Shown here piece by piece: positions 23,292-33,493 of a stretch of DNA of 64,000 nt. Each line of letters starts with the position of its first letter. Position 1 is the first letter of the stretch. Below the pieces are notes generated by a model. The model had not been told where the DNA came from. It ran no database searches and saw only the letters and a list, made by a program, of their open reading frames with translations. Source of the stretch: Prinsepia uniflora (lineage: Eukaryota > Streptophyta > Magnoliopsida > Rosales > Rosaceae); assembly GCA_032719365.1 (NCBI GenBank), contig CM064868.1, forward strand, positions 2,820,001 to 2,884,000, written 5' to 3'. Made by a program: the position numbers and the translations under genes.

Positions 23292-25921
23292 ATGTCAGAG
23301 TCAGAGTCAAACAGTGGATCTGGGGCTAGGTCCCCTCAAGCTTTTGGCGGGGAAACACCGTCCAGTTCGGCAAACGACGTGCCGAGCGGGCGCAGTGGGT
23401 CAACATCCACTAGCGGGTCCACGAGCAGCGCTTCGTTGTCCAGCAGTGGTGACAGCCTGGATGAGGCTCTCAGGTTGCCGAGGAAGGAGTTGAGGCAGCA
23501 GAGCGGATGCAGCACATCGGGTGCCGATCGGCCGAGTGAGAGGAGGACGTCTCCCCGTACTCCTCCCGTCGTTACCGTCGATTCCGAGGCTGAGGGTAGC
23601 GGGACGGAGACGAGCTCGCCGATGGAACTAGATGCCGACGGCGTGGTGAAGGTGGAGTACGCCGTGAACTACGAGATGAACACCATTCGGCAGTCCGACC
23701 TGGACCGGTTCCGGGAGCTGTACAATGTGCCGGCGGAGATTAAGATGACGGTACCCCCGCACAGTAAGAAGCCGAGTAATCCTCTTGAAGGGTCGACATT
23801 ATTTTACGTCGATTGCTTTGAACACGGAGTGAGGCTGCCTCTGCACCTGTGGCTCCAGGATATGATGGTGAGGGCAAACCTAGCCCTGGGGCAGCTGAAC
23901 GTCAACGGTTGGATCATCCTGATCAGCCTGTACACGGTGTTCCGATTGGCGGGACTGCCGGAGCCGACCTGGGGGCAGTTGTGCGCCCTGTACCGCTTCA
24001 AGAGGCAGACCTACGGGTCGGGGTGGTACCAGATGGAGTGCCTGCACAAGAGTGCGCGGGGTGCGTTCATCACCGATGTGCCGACGTCGCAGAAGAGCTG
24101 GAGGCATCGGTTCTGTTGGGTATCGGGGCCGTGGGAGGGGGACGTTAGTATGGTCCGAGCGAGGATTCCCCGTCACTTCCAGTCTGGAGGTTGTCTGCCA
24201 TCCGATCGGCCGGTGGCCATAGTGGGGTATTTCTGGTACCGAGGCGGAGTCTGATGGTGCGTTTTGTTTGTGCAGGTCCGTCCAAGGCAACGGTGACAGC
24301 GGAGGATTGGGAGGCGTGCAATCTCGTTCGGGAGAAGCTGTCCGACCTAGAACGCAGTCGCTGCGTTCTGAAGCTACCGGCCAACCTGCTTGCCGTGGGT
24401 CTCATCGTTCCACCTGGTAAGTAGCAGCTGTTTGATTGAAGTAATGATGGGTAGGTATGCCGAGACCTTAACTGGTTTGTTTGCAGTTCATCCCCTCGTC
24501 GAACAAGCCGCTCAGAAGAAGATGAGCGAAGCGGTGACGAAGCACGGCTCGGCTGCCGAGGGAAAGGGCAAGGAGCCGGAGGTAACCCCCCAACAGCCGC
24601 GGAGGCAAAAGACCGTGGCGGTGAAGCCCAGGGGTACCGGCCGAGAGGAGCCCCTTCCGGGGTCCAGTTTGGGCGTCCGACCAGATGGGCCGCCAAAGCC
24701 GACGAGGCCTGATCCGCGGCAGGGTGCCGAGCAGGCGAAGAGTCCCGTCTGGGGACTGAAGCGGCCCCTCATCGGCGGGCTGGATCAAGCCCGGGAGCGC
24801 CAGAGGAAGCTGAAGGAGGCGCGGCTTAGGCAGTCTCCCCCGGCGGCAGGGGTGTCGGAGGGAGAGGGCTCCGACCGCCGACGCAAGAGGGAGGCGGCCC
24901 TCAAGGCTCCCGAGGCGCCGACGGAAAGGGCCAAGGAGGCCAGGGTGGAGATGCCGCCGCCGGCCAAGGAAAGGGTGCCGAACAGCGTACCCGGCATTGC
25001 TTCCGTCTTCATGGATCCCGTGGAGACGGGGGAGGTTGTTCGGTTGGCAAGGCCCGGGGAGGCGTGGGTGCCGGTCACACAGCAGATGCACAGGTCATTG
25101 GCGCCGGTTGCCAATGCCTTTGTGTTCGGCTCCCAGGTGACGCCGGCAGAGATTGAGCAGATCGGCACCGGCTCCCACCCGGGTCGGTTCGCGGCCCTGC
25201 TTGCCGAGCAAGCCCATGTGAGTATTCGTGTGAGTGGGCTTTTTGTTTGTGTGTTTATTGGATATATGTTTGCTGACAAGTGTGCATGGTTCGGCAGTGC
25301 TTTGGGCAGACCTACGTGGCCCTGCAGAAAGCCTCTCGGCACATGCCGAGGCTGGAGGCCGAGCAGGCGGCCGCGCGGCAGATGGAGGATAGGCTGCGTG
25401 CGCGGGAGAATGAGGGGTATGCTGCTCGGCGCCGGGTGGCAGAGCTGGAGGCGGAGCTCCAACGGGAGAGGTCCCGAACGGAGGTGGCCGAGCGGGGCAT
25501 CGCCGAACGGGAGGAGACGTCGTACGCGTTCTCCCTGCAGCTGAATGAGCAAGAGAAGATCCTGGGGGAGCTGCAGGGAGAAGTGGAGAGGTTGAGGGGC
25601 CTGCTCGCTGCCGACCGGCAGAAGACCCTGGAGGATTTTATGGCCGACCCGTTGTATGCCAATCATCTTGACCTGGCCTTAGCTGAAGTGGAAGATGATT
25701 GCGTGCAGCGGGTGCTGTACTTCAACCCAGGCGTCACCCTCAACTTCCCATGGCTGGATGAGCCCCCGGCGCTAACCAAGACGTTCGCCCTGGAGGGGCA
25801 GGACCCTGAAGTCGGTCCGGCGGCGGGTGAAGGGGAGGTGCCGAGCGCTGGCAGGGAGGATGCCGTTGCGTCGTCCTCTGGGAAGGACCGAGCGGGGGAG
25901 GAGGAGGTGGTGGTTGTTTAG
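23292..25921 (+). CDS. Antisense retrotransposon gene (Transposase_28 / putative gypsy-type protein), four exons
   Basis: Lies between pol and the 3' LTR of element A, on the opposite strand to gag-pol. Exons 23292-24189, 24276-24416, 24487-25217 and 25298-25921 have matching phases (1, 1, 0) and clean GT-AG borders, giving 797 codons with no stop. The N-terminal 90 residues are Ser-rich. About residues 130-300 match the plant 'putative gypsy-type transposon' family (Transposase_28), e.g. LPLHLWLQDMMVR, then NGWIILISLYTVF and GSGWYQM. The middle is basic and Pro-rich, and the C-terminal part has a coiled coil (about 600-710, ELEAELQRERSR) and an acidic tail. Start: Met at 23292 (MSESES) is preferred to 23253. 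Such antisense ORFs are known from Tat-lineage elements; their function is not established. It is intact while gag-pol is broken. Confidence 0.85.
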
Positions 25922-26484
25922 GGATGTAGGTGCCGTTTGGCGGACCGTGTCCTTGTACCTTTGTTCTTTTTTTTTTTTTAGATTAGCATGTGTTTCCTGT
26001 AATCCGGGGAATGCCCCGTGTAAATGTAGTTCGGTAATGAAATCAATGAAGGTTGGACTTTATCTATCACTCTGCATCGTGCGATGACACTTCGTTTTTT
26101 TTTTTGAATGATAACTGCCGATGGGCGAGTACTTCGCGGGTTTGCCCACATGAGTAGGCATGCCGTTCCATGGGGCGTTAGACTAGTAAAGACCGATCGG
26201 TCATAGGCATATACCCAACCAGAATGTCCATGACCACCAATTAATCCAAGCGTAATAGCGAATACTTAATGGAATTGGTCTTAATTGAATTTTGATTGTT
26301 TGGGCCAAGTGAGCTTCGGTCGGCATGGCAAGTAGATGCCGTTCAGTAATTGATTGTTTGGGACTGTAGGGACTGCACTATTACTTAGAAATTTGAAAGA
26401 ACATTAGGCCGGAAAGGCAAGTTCGACTGGAGATAGCCAAGTCGAATTACAACAAACGTAAAGCAGTGTACATGGTAAGTATAA
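25922..26484. other. Intergenic spacer between the antisense ORF and pol of element A
   Basis: Non-coding. The antisense gene (plus) and pol (minus) converge here, so both transcripts should terminate or overlap in this stretch. A T-rich run at about 25968-25979 and a poly-T near 26096-26105 are the only marked features. Confidence 0.6.
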
Positions 26485-29400
26485 TTAAGTATAAAATAGC
26501 TTGAGATGATCCGCATGCCACGGGTGTGTAAGCAGACATCCATCTGTAGTCTGAAGCTCATAAGTGCCTGGTCGACAAAGTCGGGTCACCCGGTAGGGGC
26601 CCTCCCACGTGGGCCCGAGTGTCCCATCAGCACGCTCCTTAGTGGCCAAGCTAACCTTGCGAAGAACCCAGTCACCGACCTGAAAACTGCGTTCGTGAAC
26701 GCGCGAGTTGTAGTAGCGAGCAACTCGCTGTTTGTGTGCCACGTTGCGGAGATTGGCCTGTTCACGGGTTTCCTCGATGAAGTTGAGATTCTGTGTGAGG
26801 AGCTCCGCATTCTCTTATGGATCATAGGATAACACTCGATAAGAGGTCTCCCCAATTTCCACGGGAACAACAGATTCAGTCCCGAAAGTCAAGGAAAAGG
26901 GTGTCTCCTGTGTCGATGTCCGGTAGGACCAGAGAACATCGGATAAGAGGTCGGACCATTGGCCTTTCGGGGTGTCGTGCAGTCGAGTCTTGAGATTGTG
27001 TTTGATGAGCTTGTTTACCGCTTCGACCTGTCCGTTAGCCTGTGGATGTGCCACCGAGGCGAAGCAGAGCTGGATGCCATAGACGTCGCAAAAGTGTCGG
27101 AAACGGACAGAATCGAACTGAGTGCCATTGTCCGTGACGATCGTGTGGGGGATACCAAAGCAACAGATGATGTTCTGGTAGACGAAGCTCTCAACCTGGG
27201 CGGCCGTGATTGTTTTGAGGGGCTTTGCTTCGGCCCACTTAGTGAAATAGTCCACCGCAACGACTGCGTGTTCGACGCCGCCCTTTCCTCGTGGCATGGG
27301 GCCGATGAGGTCCAGACCCCATTGAGAGAAGGGCCAGGGGCTGAGCATGGGAGTAAGGCGCTCAGCAGGAGAATGAGGTACAGGAGCGTACCGTTTGCAT
27401 GGGACGCACCGTTGAGTGATCGCCATAGAGTCGGCGCGCATTGTGGGCCAATAGTATCCTTGCCGAAAGGCTTTATGTGCTAGGGACCTGGGTCTGGAGT
27501 GGTTACCGCAGATTCCCTGGTGAATTTCTTGGAGCACCGCAATGCCCCGGTCCGTAGGGAGGCACTTGAGGAGAGGGGTGTCGAATCCCCGTCGGTATAA
27601 GTGGCCATGCGCCATGGTGTATCGTGCGGACTGGCGTTGGATGCGTCGGGCCTCGTGGCGGTTGGGCGGGAGTTCGGCCATGGTGAGGTACCGGGCAATG
27701 GGGTCTATCCAAGAGGCTTCCTGTGTTGCGACCAGGACCAGTTGCTCGTTTGGGCTCGGGGATGCCAAAAATTCGACGGGAACACGACGGCCTATCTTGT
27801 CGTCGATGGAGGAGGCCAGGCGGGCCAGGGCATCGGCGTGGCTGTTTTCCGACCGTGGTATTTGCATAACCTCGTAGCCGCGGAAGTGGCGGAGTAGGGA
27901 CCGCACTTTTGCCAAGTATTGGGTCATTGATGCGTCTTTGGCATCATAGAGGCTGTTGATCTGTCGGACGACGAGCTGGGAGTCGCTGTAAACCCGCAGC
28001 TGTTGTGCCTGGAGGTCGGTGGCCAACCGGAGGCCAGCAAGGAGGGCTTCGTACTCGGCTTCGTTGTTGGAAGCCTGGAACCCAAAACGCAACGCGTACT
28101 CCAGCCGTTCCTGGGTAGGTGTGCTGAGTACGAGGCCAGCGCCAGAGCCAGTGTGGCAGGAGGATCCGTCCACGTAGAGAGTCCAAATTGGTTGGGCGGG
28201 GTCCAAGGTGGACGGGTTTGACGACTCGCAGATAGGAGCGGCGGGTGCCGCAATGTTGGGATCCAGAGTGTCGGGCATGTGCTGCGTTGTGTTGTAAGTG
28301 AATTTGGAAAGGAAGTCGGCGATGACCTGCCCTTTGACAGCTGGTCTTGGGGCGAATGTGATATCGAACTCACTAAGCTCCACTGCCCATTTGACGAGTC
28401 GCCCCGAAGTGTCTGGCTTTTGGAGCACCTGGCGAAGGGGTTTGTTAGTGAGGACTAACATGGAATGTGCCTGAAAGTATGGGCGGAGGCGCCGGGCCGT
28501 CACAATGAGGGCAAAAGCCAACTTCTCCAGGTCGTTGTACCGGGTCTCTGCGTCCTGGAACGCCTTGCTGACATAGTACACTGGGAACTCCGCGCCGTCC
28601 CGACTGGCAACGAGGACGGAGCTGACAACAGATGTGGAGACAGAAAGATAGACGGTGAGCCGTTCCCCAGTGGTAGGTCGGGTAAGTAGGGGCGCGGTGC
28701 TCATGTAAGTTTTGAGAGCTTCAAAGGCAGCGTCGCACGTTGCGTCCCAGTTGATGTGCCGGCCCTGGGTCTTCATGACCTTGAAGAATGGTAAACACTT
28801 GTCCATCGCCCGGGAGATGAACCGGGTGAGGGCGGCGATCCGGCCAGTAAGGGTTTGGACTTCCTTGAGTGTGCGCGGGGGCTTCATGTCCAGGATGACC
28901 TTGATTTTCTCGGGATCCTCGATTCCCCGTTGGCTGATCATGTAACCGAGGAATTTTCCAGAACGGACACCGAAGACGCATTTGGCGGGGTTGAGCCGCA
29001 TCTTGTATTTCTTCAGGACCTGGAACATCCTGTGGAGGTTAGGCACGTGCTGGTCGGCCGTCCGGCTCTTGACGAGCATATCATCTACGTACACCTCCAT
29101 GGTCTTGCCAATCTGATCCGCGAACATGAAGTTGACAAACCGTTGGTAGGTGGCACCGGCGTTCTTGAGCCCGAAGGGCATAACATTGTAGCAGTAGACT
29201 CCCAGATTAGTGCAGAAACTGGTGTGGATCTGGTCGTCGGGGTGCATCCGGATTTGGTTGTAGCCAGAGTACGCATCCATGAAGCTGAGGAGTTCGTGGC
29301 CAGCTGTGGCGTCGACCAAAAGATCGATCTTAGGAAGTGGGAAGCTATCCTTCGGGCAGGCTTTGTTGAGATCCGTGAAGTCGATGCACATCCGCCAGGA

Positions 29401-29795
29401 TCCGGAGGGTTTCTTGACGAGTACGACGTTTGCGACCCACGTGGCGTAAATGGCCTTGTGTACGAAGTGAATGGTGCTGAGCCGAACGATCTCTTCTTGC
29501 ATGGCTAGCTGTCGCTCTGCGTCATAAGTCCGCTGCTTCTGGGTGACTGGTTTGAAGGAGGGGCTGATGTTAAGCCTGTGGCAGATGACATCCGTGGAGA
29601 TGCCAGGCATGTCGGCATTTCGGGAGCGAGGGTGCTCCCAATTTTCACTTGCCGCTCGGGGTTACGCGGGCAAAGGGTGATCAGCTCCGTATCCTCCACG
29701 GGTTGCGGCTGCGAGACGGCGGAGAGGTCGCGCGGGTCCTCGGGGGGACCCGCCCGTATTTGTTCAAGGAGCTCGGAGTCGACAGGGTCGGCCTC
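26485..29795 (-). pseudogene. pol: Element A pol: RT, RNase H, archaeal-type RNase H, integrase (broken)
   Basis: The main open stretch is 26815-29610 (931 aa). The reverse transcriptase is near its N-terminus (FMDAYSGYNQI; catalytic YVDDM around residue 170-175). The native RNase H region comes next, then an archaeal-type RNase H (YVDGSS, NNEAEYEALLAG, YSDSQLV, about 480-610). The integrase follows, with a zinc region ending CVPCKRYA and core aspartates and glutamate in GLDLIGPM, TDNGTQF and NGQVEAV. Lesions: an in-frame TAA at 26815-26817 cuts off the C-terminal integrase part, which continues in the same frame to 26485. At about 29605-29630 the frame changes, and the segment normally found between the protease and the MPGI block is shortened. 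Active-site motifs themselves look preserved. Confidence 0.92.
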
Positions 29796-30360
29796 TTAAG
29801 CAGCCTCGGCGACGGCCATGGTTTCTCGCTTGTCGCATGGGTTGAGCTTTGTCAGGGCGGTCTGATAGCAGGAGCGGGCGGATTGTTGATTACCGCGGAC
29901 TTGGCCAGTGCCCATGACGGTCGGAAACTTCATGAGAAGGGCCCGAGTGGAGATGACGACACTGAGCTGGTTGAGGAGTCCCCTCCCCAAAATGACGTTA
30001 TAAGTAGTGGGGCAATCGACTACCAGGAAGGTGGTGATGGCTGTTGCGATCTTGGGCGCGCTCCCCAAGGAGATAGGCAGGGAGATGGTGCCAAGGGGCA
30101 TGACAGAATCGCCTGAGAAGCTGAGTAGCGGGGAACCAGCGTGGGTGAGGCTTGTGGAGTCGATGCCCAACTGGTTGAAAGTGTCCATGAAGAGGACGTT
30201 CACAGAGCTACCAGTGTCCACCAGGATCCGCCCAACATCGAAATTGGCGATCTGAGCGCGGATGATCAATGGGTCGTCGTGGGGAAAGATAACTCCCCGC
30301 TCTTCTTCCTCGGAGAAAATGATGGGCGTCCACCCTGCCCGGGCGACCCTGGTCGCGCGT
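29796..30360 (-). pseudogene. Element A retroviral-type aspartic protease region
   Basis: The frame from about 30330 to 29796 encodes an aspartic protease with the catalytic VDTGSSVNVLF, and later NVILGRGLLN as the typical second half. It would cleave Gag-Pol. It ends at TAA 29796-29798, ahead of the RT block. It sits in a different frame from both gag and RT, so the polyprotein needs frame changes or has been broken by indels. A TAA before RT is likely a lesion, since the same frame stays open for about 60 codons afterwards. Confidence 0.85.
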
Positions 30361-32085
30361 CCATCTGTGATGTTGAATATTTGGTGGTTGGATGTCGTGG
30401 GCGCAAGAAGTTCTTCTTAGCCCGATTAGAGGTGCAGGAGGAAGAGATTGTAGGGCCTCCGCTGATCGTGTTTATCTGTGGCAGTCCCTGTCCGGGACGT
30501 GCGTGTTGGAGGAACTGGTTGATCTTCCCCTCCCTTACGAGTGCTTCCACGATGTCGCGGAAGGCCACGCACTTATCGATGGTATGGCCATTGAACTTGT
30601 GGTACTAGCAGTACAGGTTAGATTGGATGCCCGGGCGGGGGCCGGGCGGTCGTGCTCGCGGCTTGGGGATTGTGTCCTCGATGCCCATCAAGACATTCTC
30701 GAGGGAGGTGTTCAGGATTGAATAGGTTTCATACTTTGAGGTGGGCCCCGTATGGGGTTTGCCTGCTTGGTGGTGGCCTGATTCCTGTCCCCAGTTGTTG
30801 TACTTGTCCCTCCCGCGATGATCATTGTTATACGTCCCCTTCCGCTTACCAGAGTGTGAGTCAGGTCGGTGATCCGTATGCGCGTTATTGGTCGGCGGAG
30901 GTGACCGTGCCTGCTGGTTGCTGGGAGGCGGAGGGCGCGCGCTATTCACGTCAGGTCGGGATGCGACCTGGGGAGAGTTGAAGTGCTCCGCCTTGGCGTG
31001 TATTGCCGCTTGCCGCATGAGCTCATTGTAATCGTCCCAACCCTGGGTGAAGGCATGGTACTTAAAGGTGGACTCCCGCAGCCCGTTGCGGAAAGCCCGG
31101 TAGGCGGCCTTGTCGTCCGTCTCGTGGCACTTGGAGTACTCCAGGCTGAAACGAGCGGCGTACTGGCGTAGGGGCTCGCTATCTCCCTGTCGGAGGGTTC
31201 CCAGGTCCTCGGTTGTGAGCAGTCGATCCGTCTGGATCATGAACTGGTTCAAGAAGACCGTGTGTAGGCGGTCGAACGAGTCGATAGACTGTGGTTCCAG
31301 GCGATAGAACCAATTGAGCGCGGCCCCGGTGAGGGTGGAGCTGAAAATTAAGCACTGCGCCTCGTCGGAGATATTTCTGAAGGCGAGCGCTGAGTTGTAG
31401 TTATTGATATGGGTGTCTGGGTCGCCTTGTCCGTCATACAAGGCAATCTTCAAGGGTTTGACCTCCGTTTCATGGCGGTACCGCATGATGCGGTCCGTGA
31501 AGGGACCAATGTTGGTCCGAGGTCGGGGTAGTGTCCCAGCCTTGGGTCTGGCGGCCTCCAATTCCCGCACGCGCCGGAGGAGTTCCCGGACCACCTCGTT
31601 TGATTGGTCGGGTCGATCTGCCCCCATCGGGCGGTCGTTGACTGGATGATTTGCGCTGCCGCCTCTGGGCTTCCCGGGTTGCACCGGTCGCCGCCCGGAC
31701 GAGGCAGTAGTCGAGCTGACGTTGTCTTCCGGCTGGTGCCTGTCGACCGGCGCGGAAGGACTGCCTGGGGGCTGGACGAGGAGCCGCGGAGGCTGTGCAG
31801 GTCGGCGTCCCGACCCGGACCTTGACCGGGCGCCCTGGGATAGGACGGGCAGAGGTGGTTGTGCCTGAATGCGGGGGTCGTGGGTAGGGTAAGTCAGACG
31901 GTTGGCCGGGGTCTGCGTCTGTCTCCTGTCGAGCAGCTCGCGGGCGTCACGGTAGATGTGTGTTCCCGAGGGGCCAGGCATGTCGGTCTGGTGGAAGAGC
32001 AGGCGACCGGACGCCTCCGGTCGGCAGGTGTCACCGATCTCGACCCGGCTGGCATCGAACTCCAACCGACGAGACGCAGCGGCTA
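30266..32085 (-). pseudogene. gag: Element A gag, main part (broken)
   Basis: Carries the Retrotrans_gag core (DTHINNYNSALAF, then ALNWFYRLEPQSIDSF and LRQYAARFSLEYSK) after a Pro/Arg-rich segment. A CCHC-like knuckle region (YHKFNGHTIDKC) follows an in-frame TAG at 30605-30607; the bases around it fit a CAG-to-TAG change. The frame ends at 30266 just where the protease frame takes over. The 5' end of the reading frame is cut at 32085 by element B; the missing N-terminal part is at 41814-42072. Confidence 0.9.
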
Positions 32086-32414
32086 TGACAGGACCCATCC
32101 CAATCCCCCCGGGATTACCGTGGAATGTGCCCTGCTCCCGTCCAACAAGGGGTGTCAGACAAGGGATAACCAAGAGCTACTGCCCAACGGGGCATCCAGA
32201 GTGCGCAAGGATCGATGGAGGAGGTGTGCAATGTCCCAGTCTCTGCTGCAATCGCATCCGTGATCAACCTGAAGGGCATTAAAACCAAAAGCTGTGAGTG
32301 GACAAAAACCATTAAGTTTACCAAATACATTTATAAGACATTTATGCCCTCCAATAAAAACGTATGCATGCCACAAAAATCAGTAACCAAAACGTTTGCT
32401 CAACCGAGCCATTA

Positions 32415-33383
32415 GGGCCTTAGCCCAAAAACCGTTAACCAAAAACCAAGTGTGGGAACTCAGCCCAAAACTGTGGAATACCATCACCATACATATTAAA
32501 ACCATGTGGGTCACCACCCACGACCATAAATGAACATCAATTCAAAAATCCAAAACCATTTAGGGTCCCCGACCCTACATACCATTTCATAACCAATAAT
32601 CCATTTTTACCACATAACACATATCCAACCAACAAGCCATTTTATTCATTAATCCATATTTTACCATTACCATCACCAGCATCCCAGATGCTTAGCGTCC
32701 CAGACGCTAGACGTCCCTGACGTCATATCTCACGGTTTCATAAGCTACGCGTGCTGCCCGGGGTCTCTCCGGGTCCATATATCCGACATTCCTGATGTCT
32801 GACGTCCCTGACGTCAATCATTGCAATCCTGCTCCTGAGTCATCATACGGTCCGGCTGCTCCGTATAATGACCCCTCGCAGGCAATGCACCGTGACTTCC
32901 CCAGTGTCCCAGACATCTGGAGGAGACCATCATATATCCTTGTATCCAGATGGTATATGGAAAATAGTTTTATTAATTCATTTCACAACATCACAATGGG
33001 CCCTGCCCGAATTTTCCATAAAACAACACATTTCCATTTAGGGTCCCTGACCCGAAACCACAATTATTAAATATAGGGTCCCTGACCCGAAATCACATTT
33101 ATTATCCAACTGGGCCTCATGCCCGATTTTATGAACCACTGGGCCCACGGCCCGATTTGTAAACCAACTGGGCCCGCAGCCCGACTTATAAACCCACTGG
33201 GCCCACGGCCCGAATTCGTAAATCAACTGGGCCCCTGGCCCGATAACATAACTCAAATGGGTCTCAGCCCGATTTCATACCAACTGGGCCCCTGGCCCGA
33301 TTTCATTAACCAACTGGGCCCCCGGCCCGATTCTCAAATGGACTCCAAGTCCGAAATTTCCAACATAATTGGGCCTCAAGCCC
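32415..33383. repeat. Array of about 20 small hairpins with compensating stems (left LTR of B)
   Basis: Successive short inverted repeats with mostly 5-7 bp stems and a 3-base loop CCA, CCT, CCC or CAC. Examples: GTGGGT-CACC-ACCCAC (32506-32521), TAGGGTC-CCC-GACCCTA (32561-32577), AGCATC-CCA-GATGCT (32678-32692), TAGCGTC-CCA-GACGCTA (32693-32709), GACGTC-CCT-GACGTC (32710-32724), GACATT-CCT-GATGTC (32785-32799), GGGTC-CCT-GACCC (33041-33053, 33076-33088), GGGCC-CAC-GGCCC (33141-33153, 33199-33211), GGGCC-CCT-GGCCC (33229-33241, 33286-33298), GGACT-CCA-AGTCC (33340-33352). Stem sequences differ while pairing is kept. The units from 33041 onward have a loose 25-50 bp spacing. Confidence 0.85.
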
Positions 33384-33469
33384 GAGTTCCTATTTCCAAT
33401 TTCAAAACCATTTTATCATATTATATCCAAGTCATAAATATGGAAAATCCATGTAAAACCGGAAACCTT

Positions 33470-33493
33470 GATTTACGTGCAAGCACGTAAATC
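33470..33493. repeat. Perfect 11-bp stem hairpin in B LTR
   Basis: GATTTACGTGC and its exact complement GCACGTAAATC are separated by AA. The right LTR copy (about 39907-39932) has the stem extended by at least one more pair (CGATTT..AAATCG). It lies about 90 bp after the hairpin array. Confidence 0.85.

Noticed and set aside
22583..25666. Several minus-strand ORFs of 80-290 codons opposite the antisense gene of element A
   Set aside because: Shadows of the GC-rich four-exon gene on the plus strand, which has the recognisable domain and splice sites.
26959..31825. Plus-strand ORFs opposite gag-pol of element A
   Set aside because: Antisense shadows. All recognisable protein motifs in this stretch are on the minus strand.
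32415..33383. Regular short repeats resembling a CRISPR array
   Set aside because: Plant nuclear DNA inside an LTR, no constant repeat with unique spacers, and units vary in stem sequence. Hairpin array is the better description.
33119..33490. ORF with a repeated Gly-Pro-Trp/Arg-Pro-Asp peptide, present in both LTRs of B (also 39556-39999)
   Set aside because: It is the translation of the hairpin array. The periodic peptide follows from repeated gggcccNNggcccga units, the frame differs in extent between the two LTRs, and there is no start context or domain.
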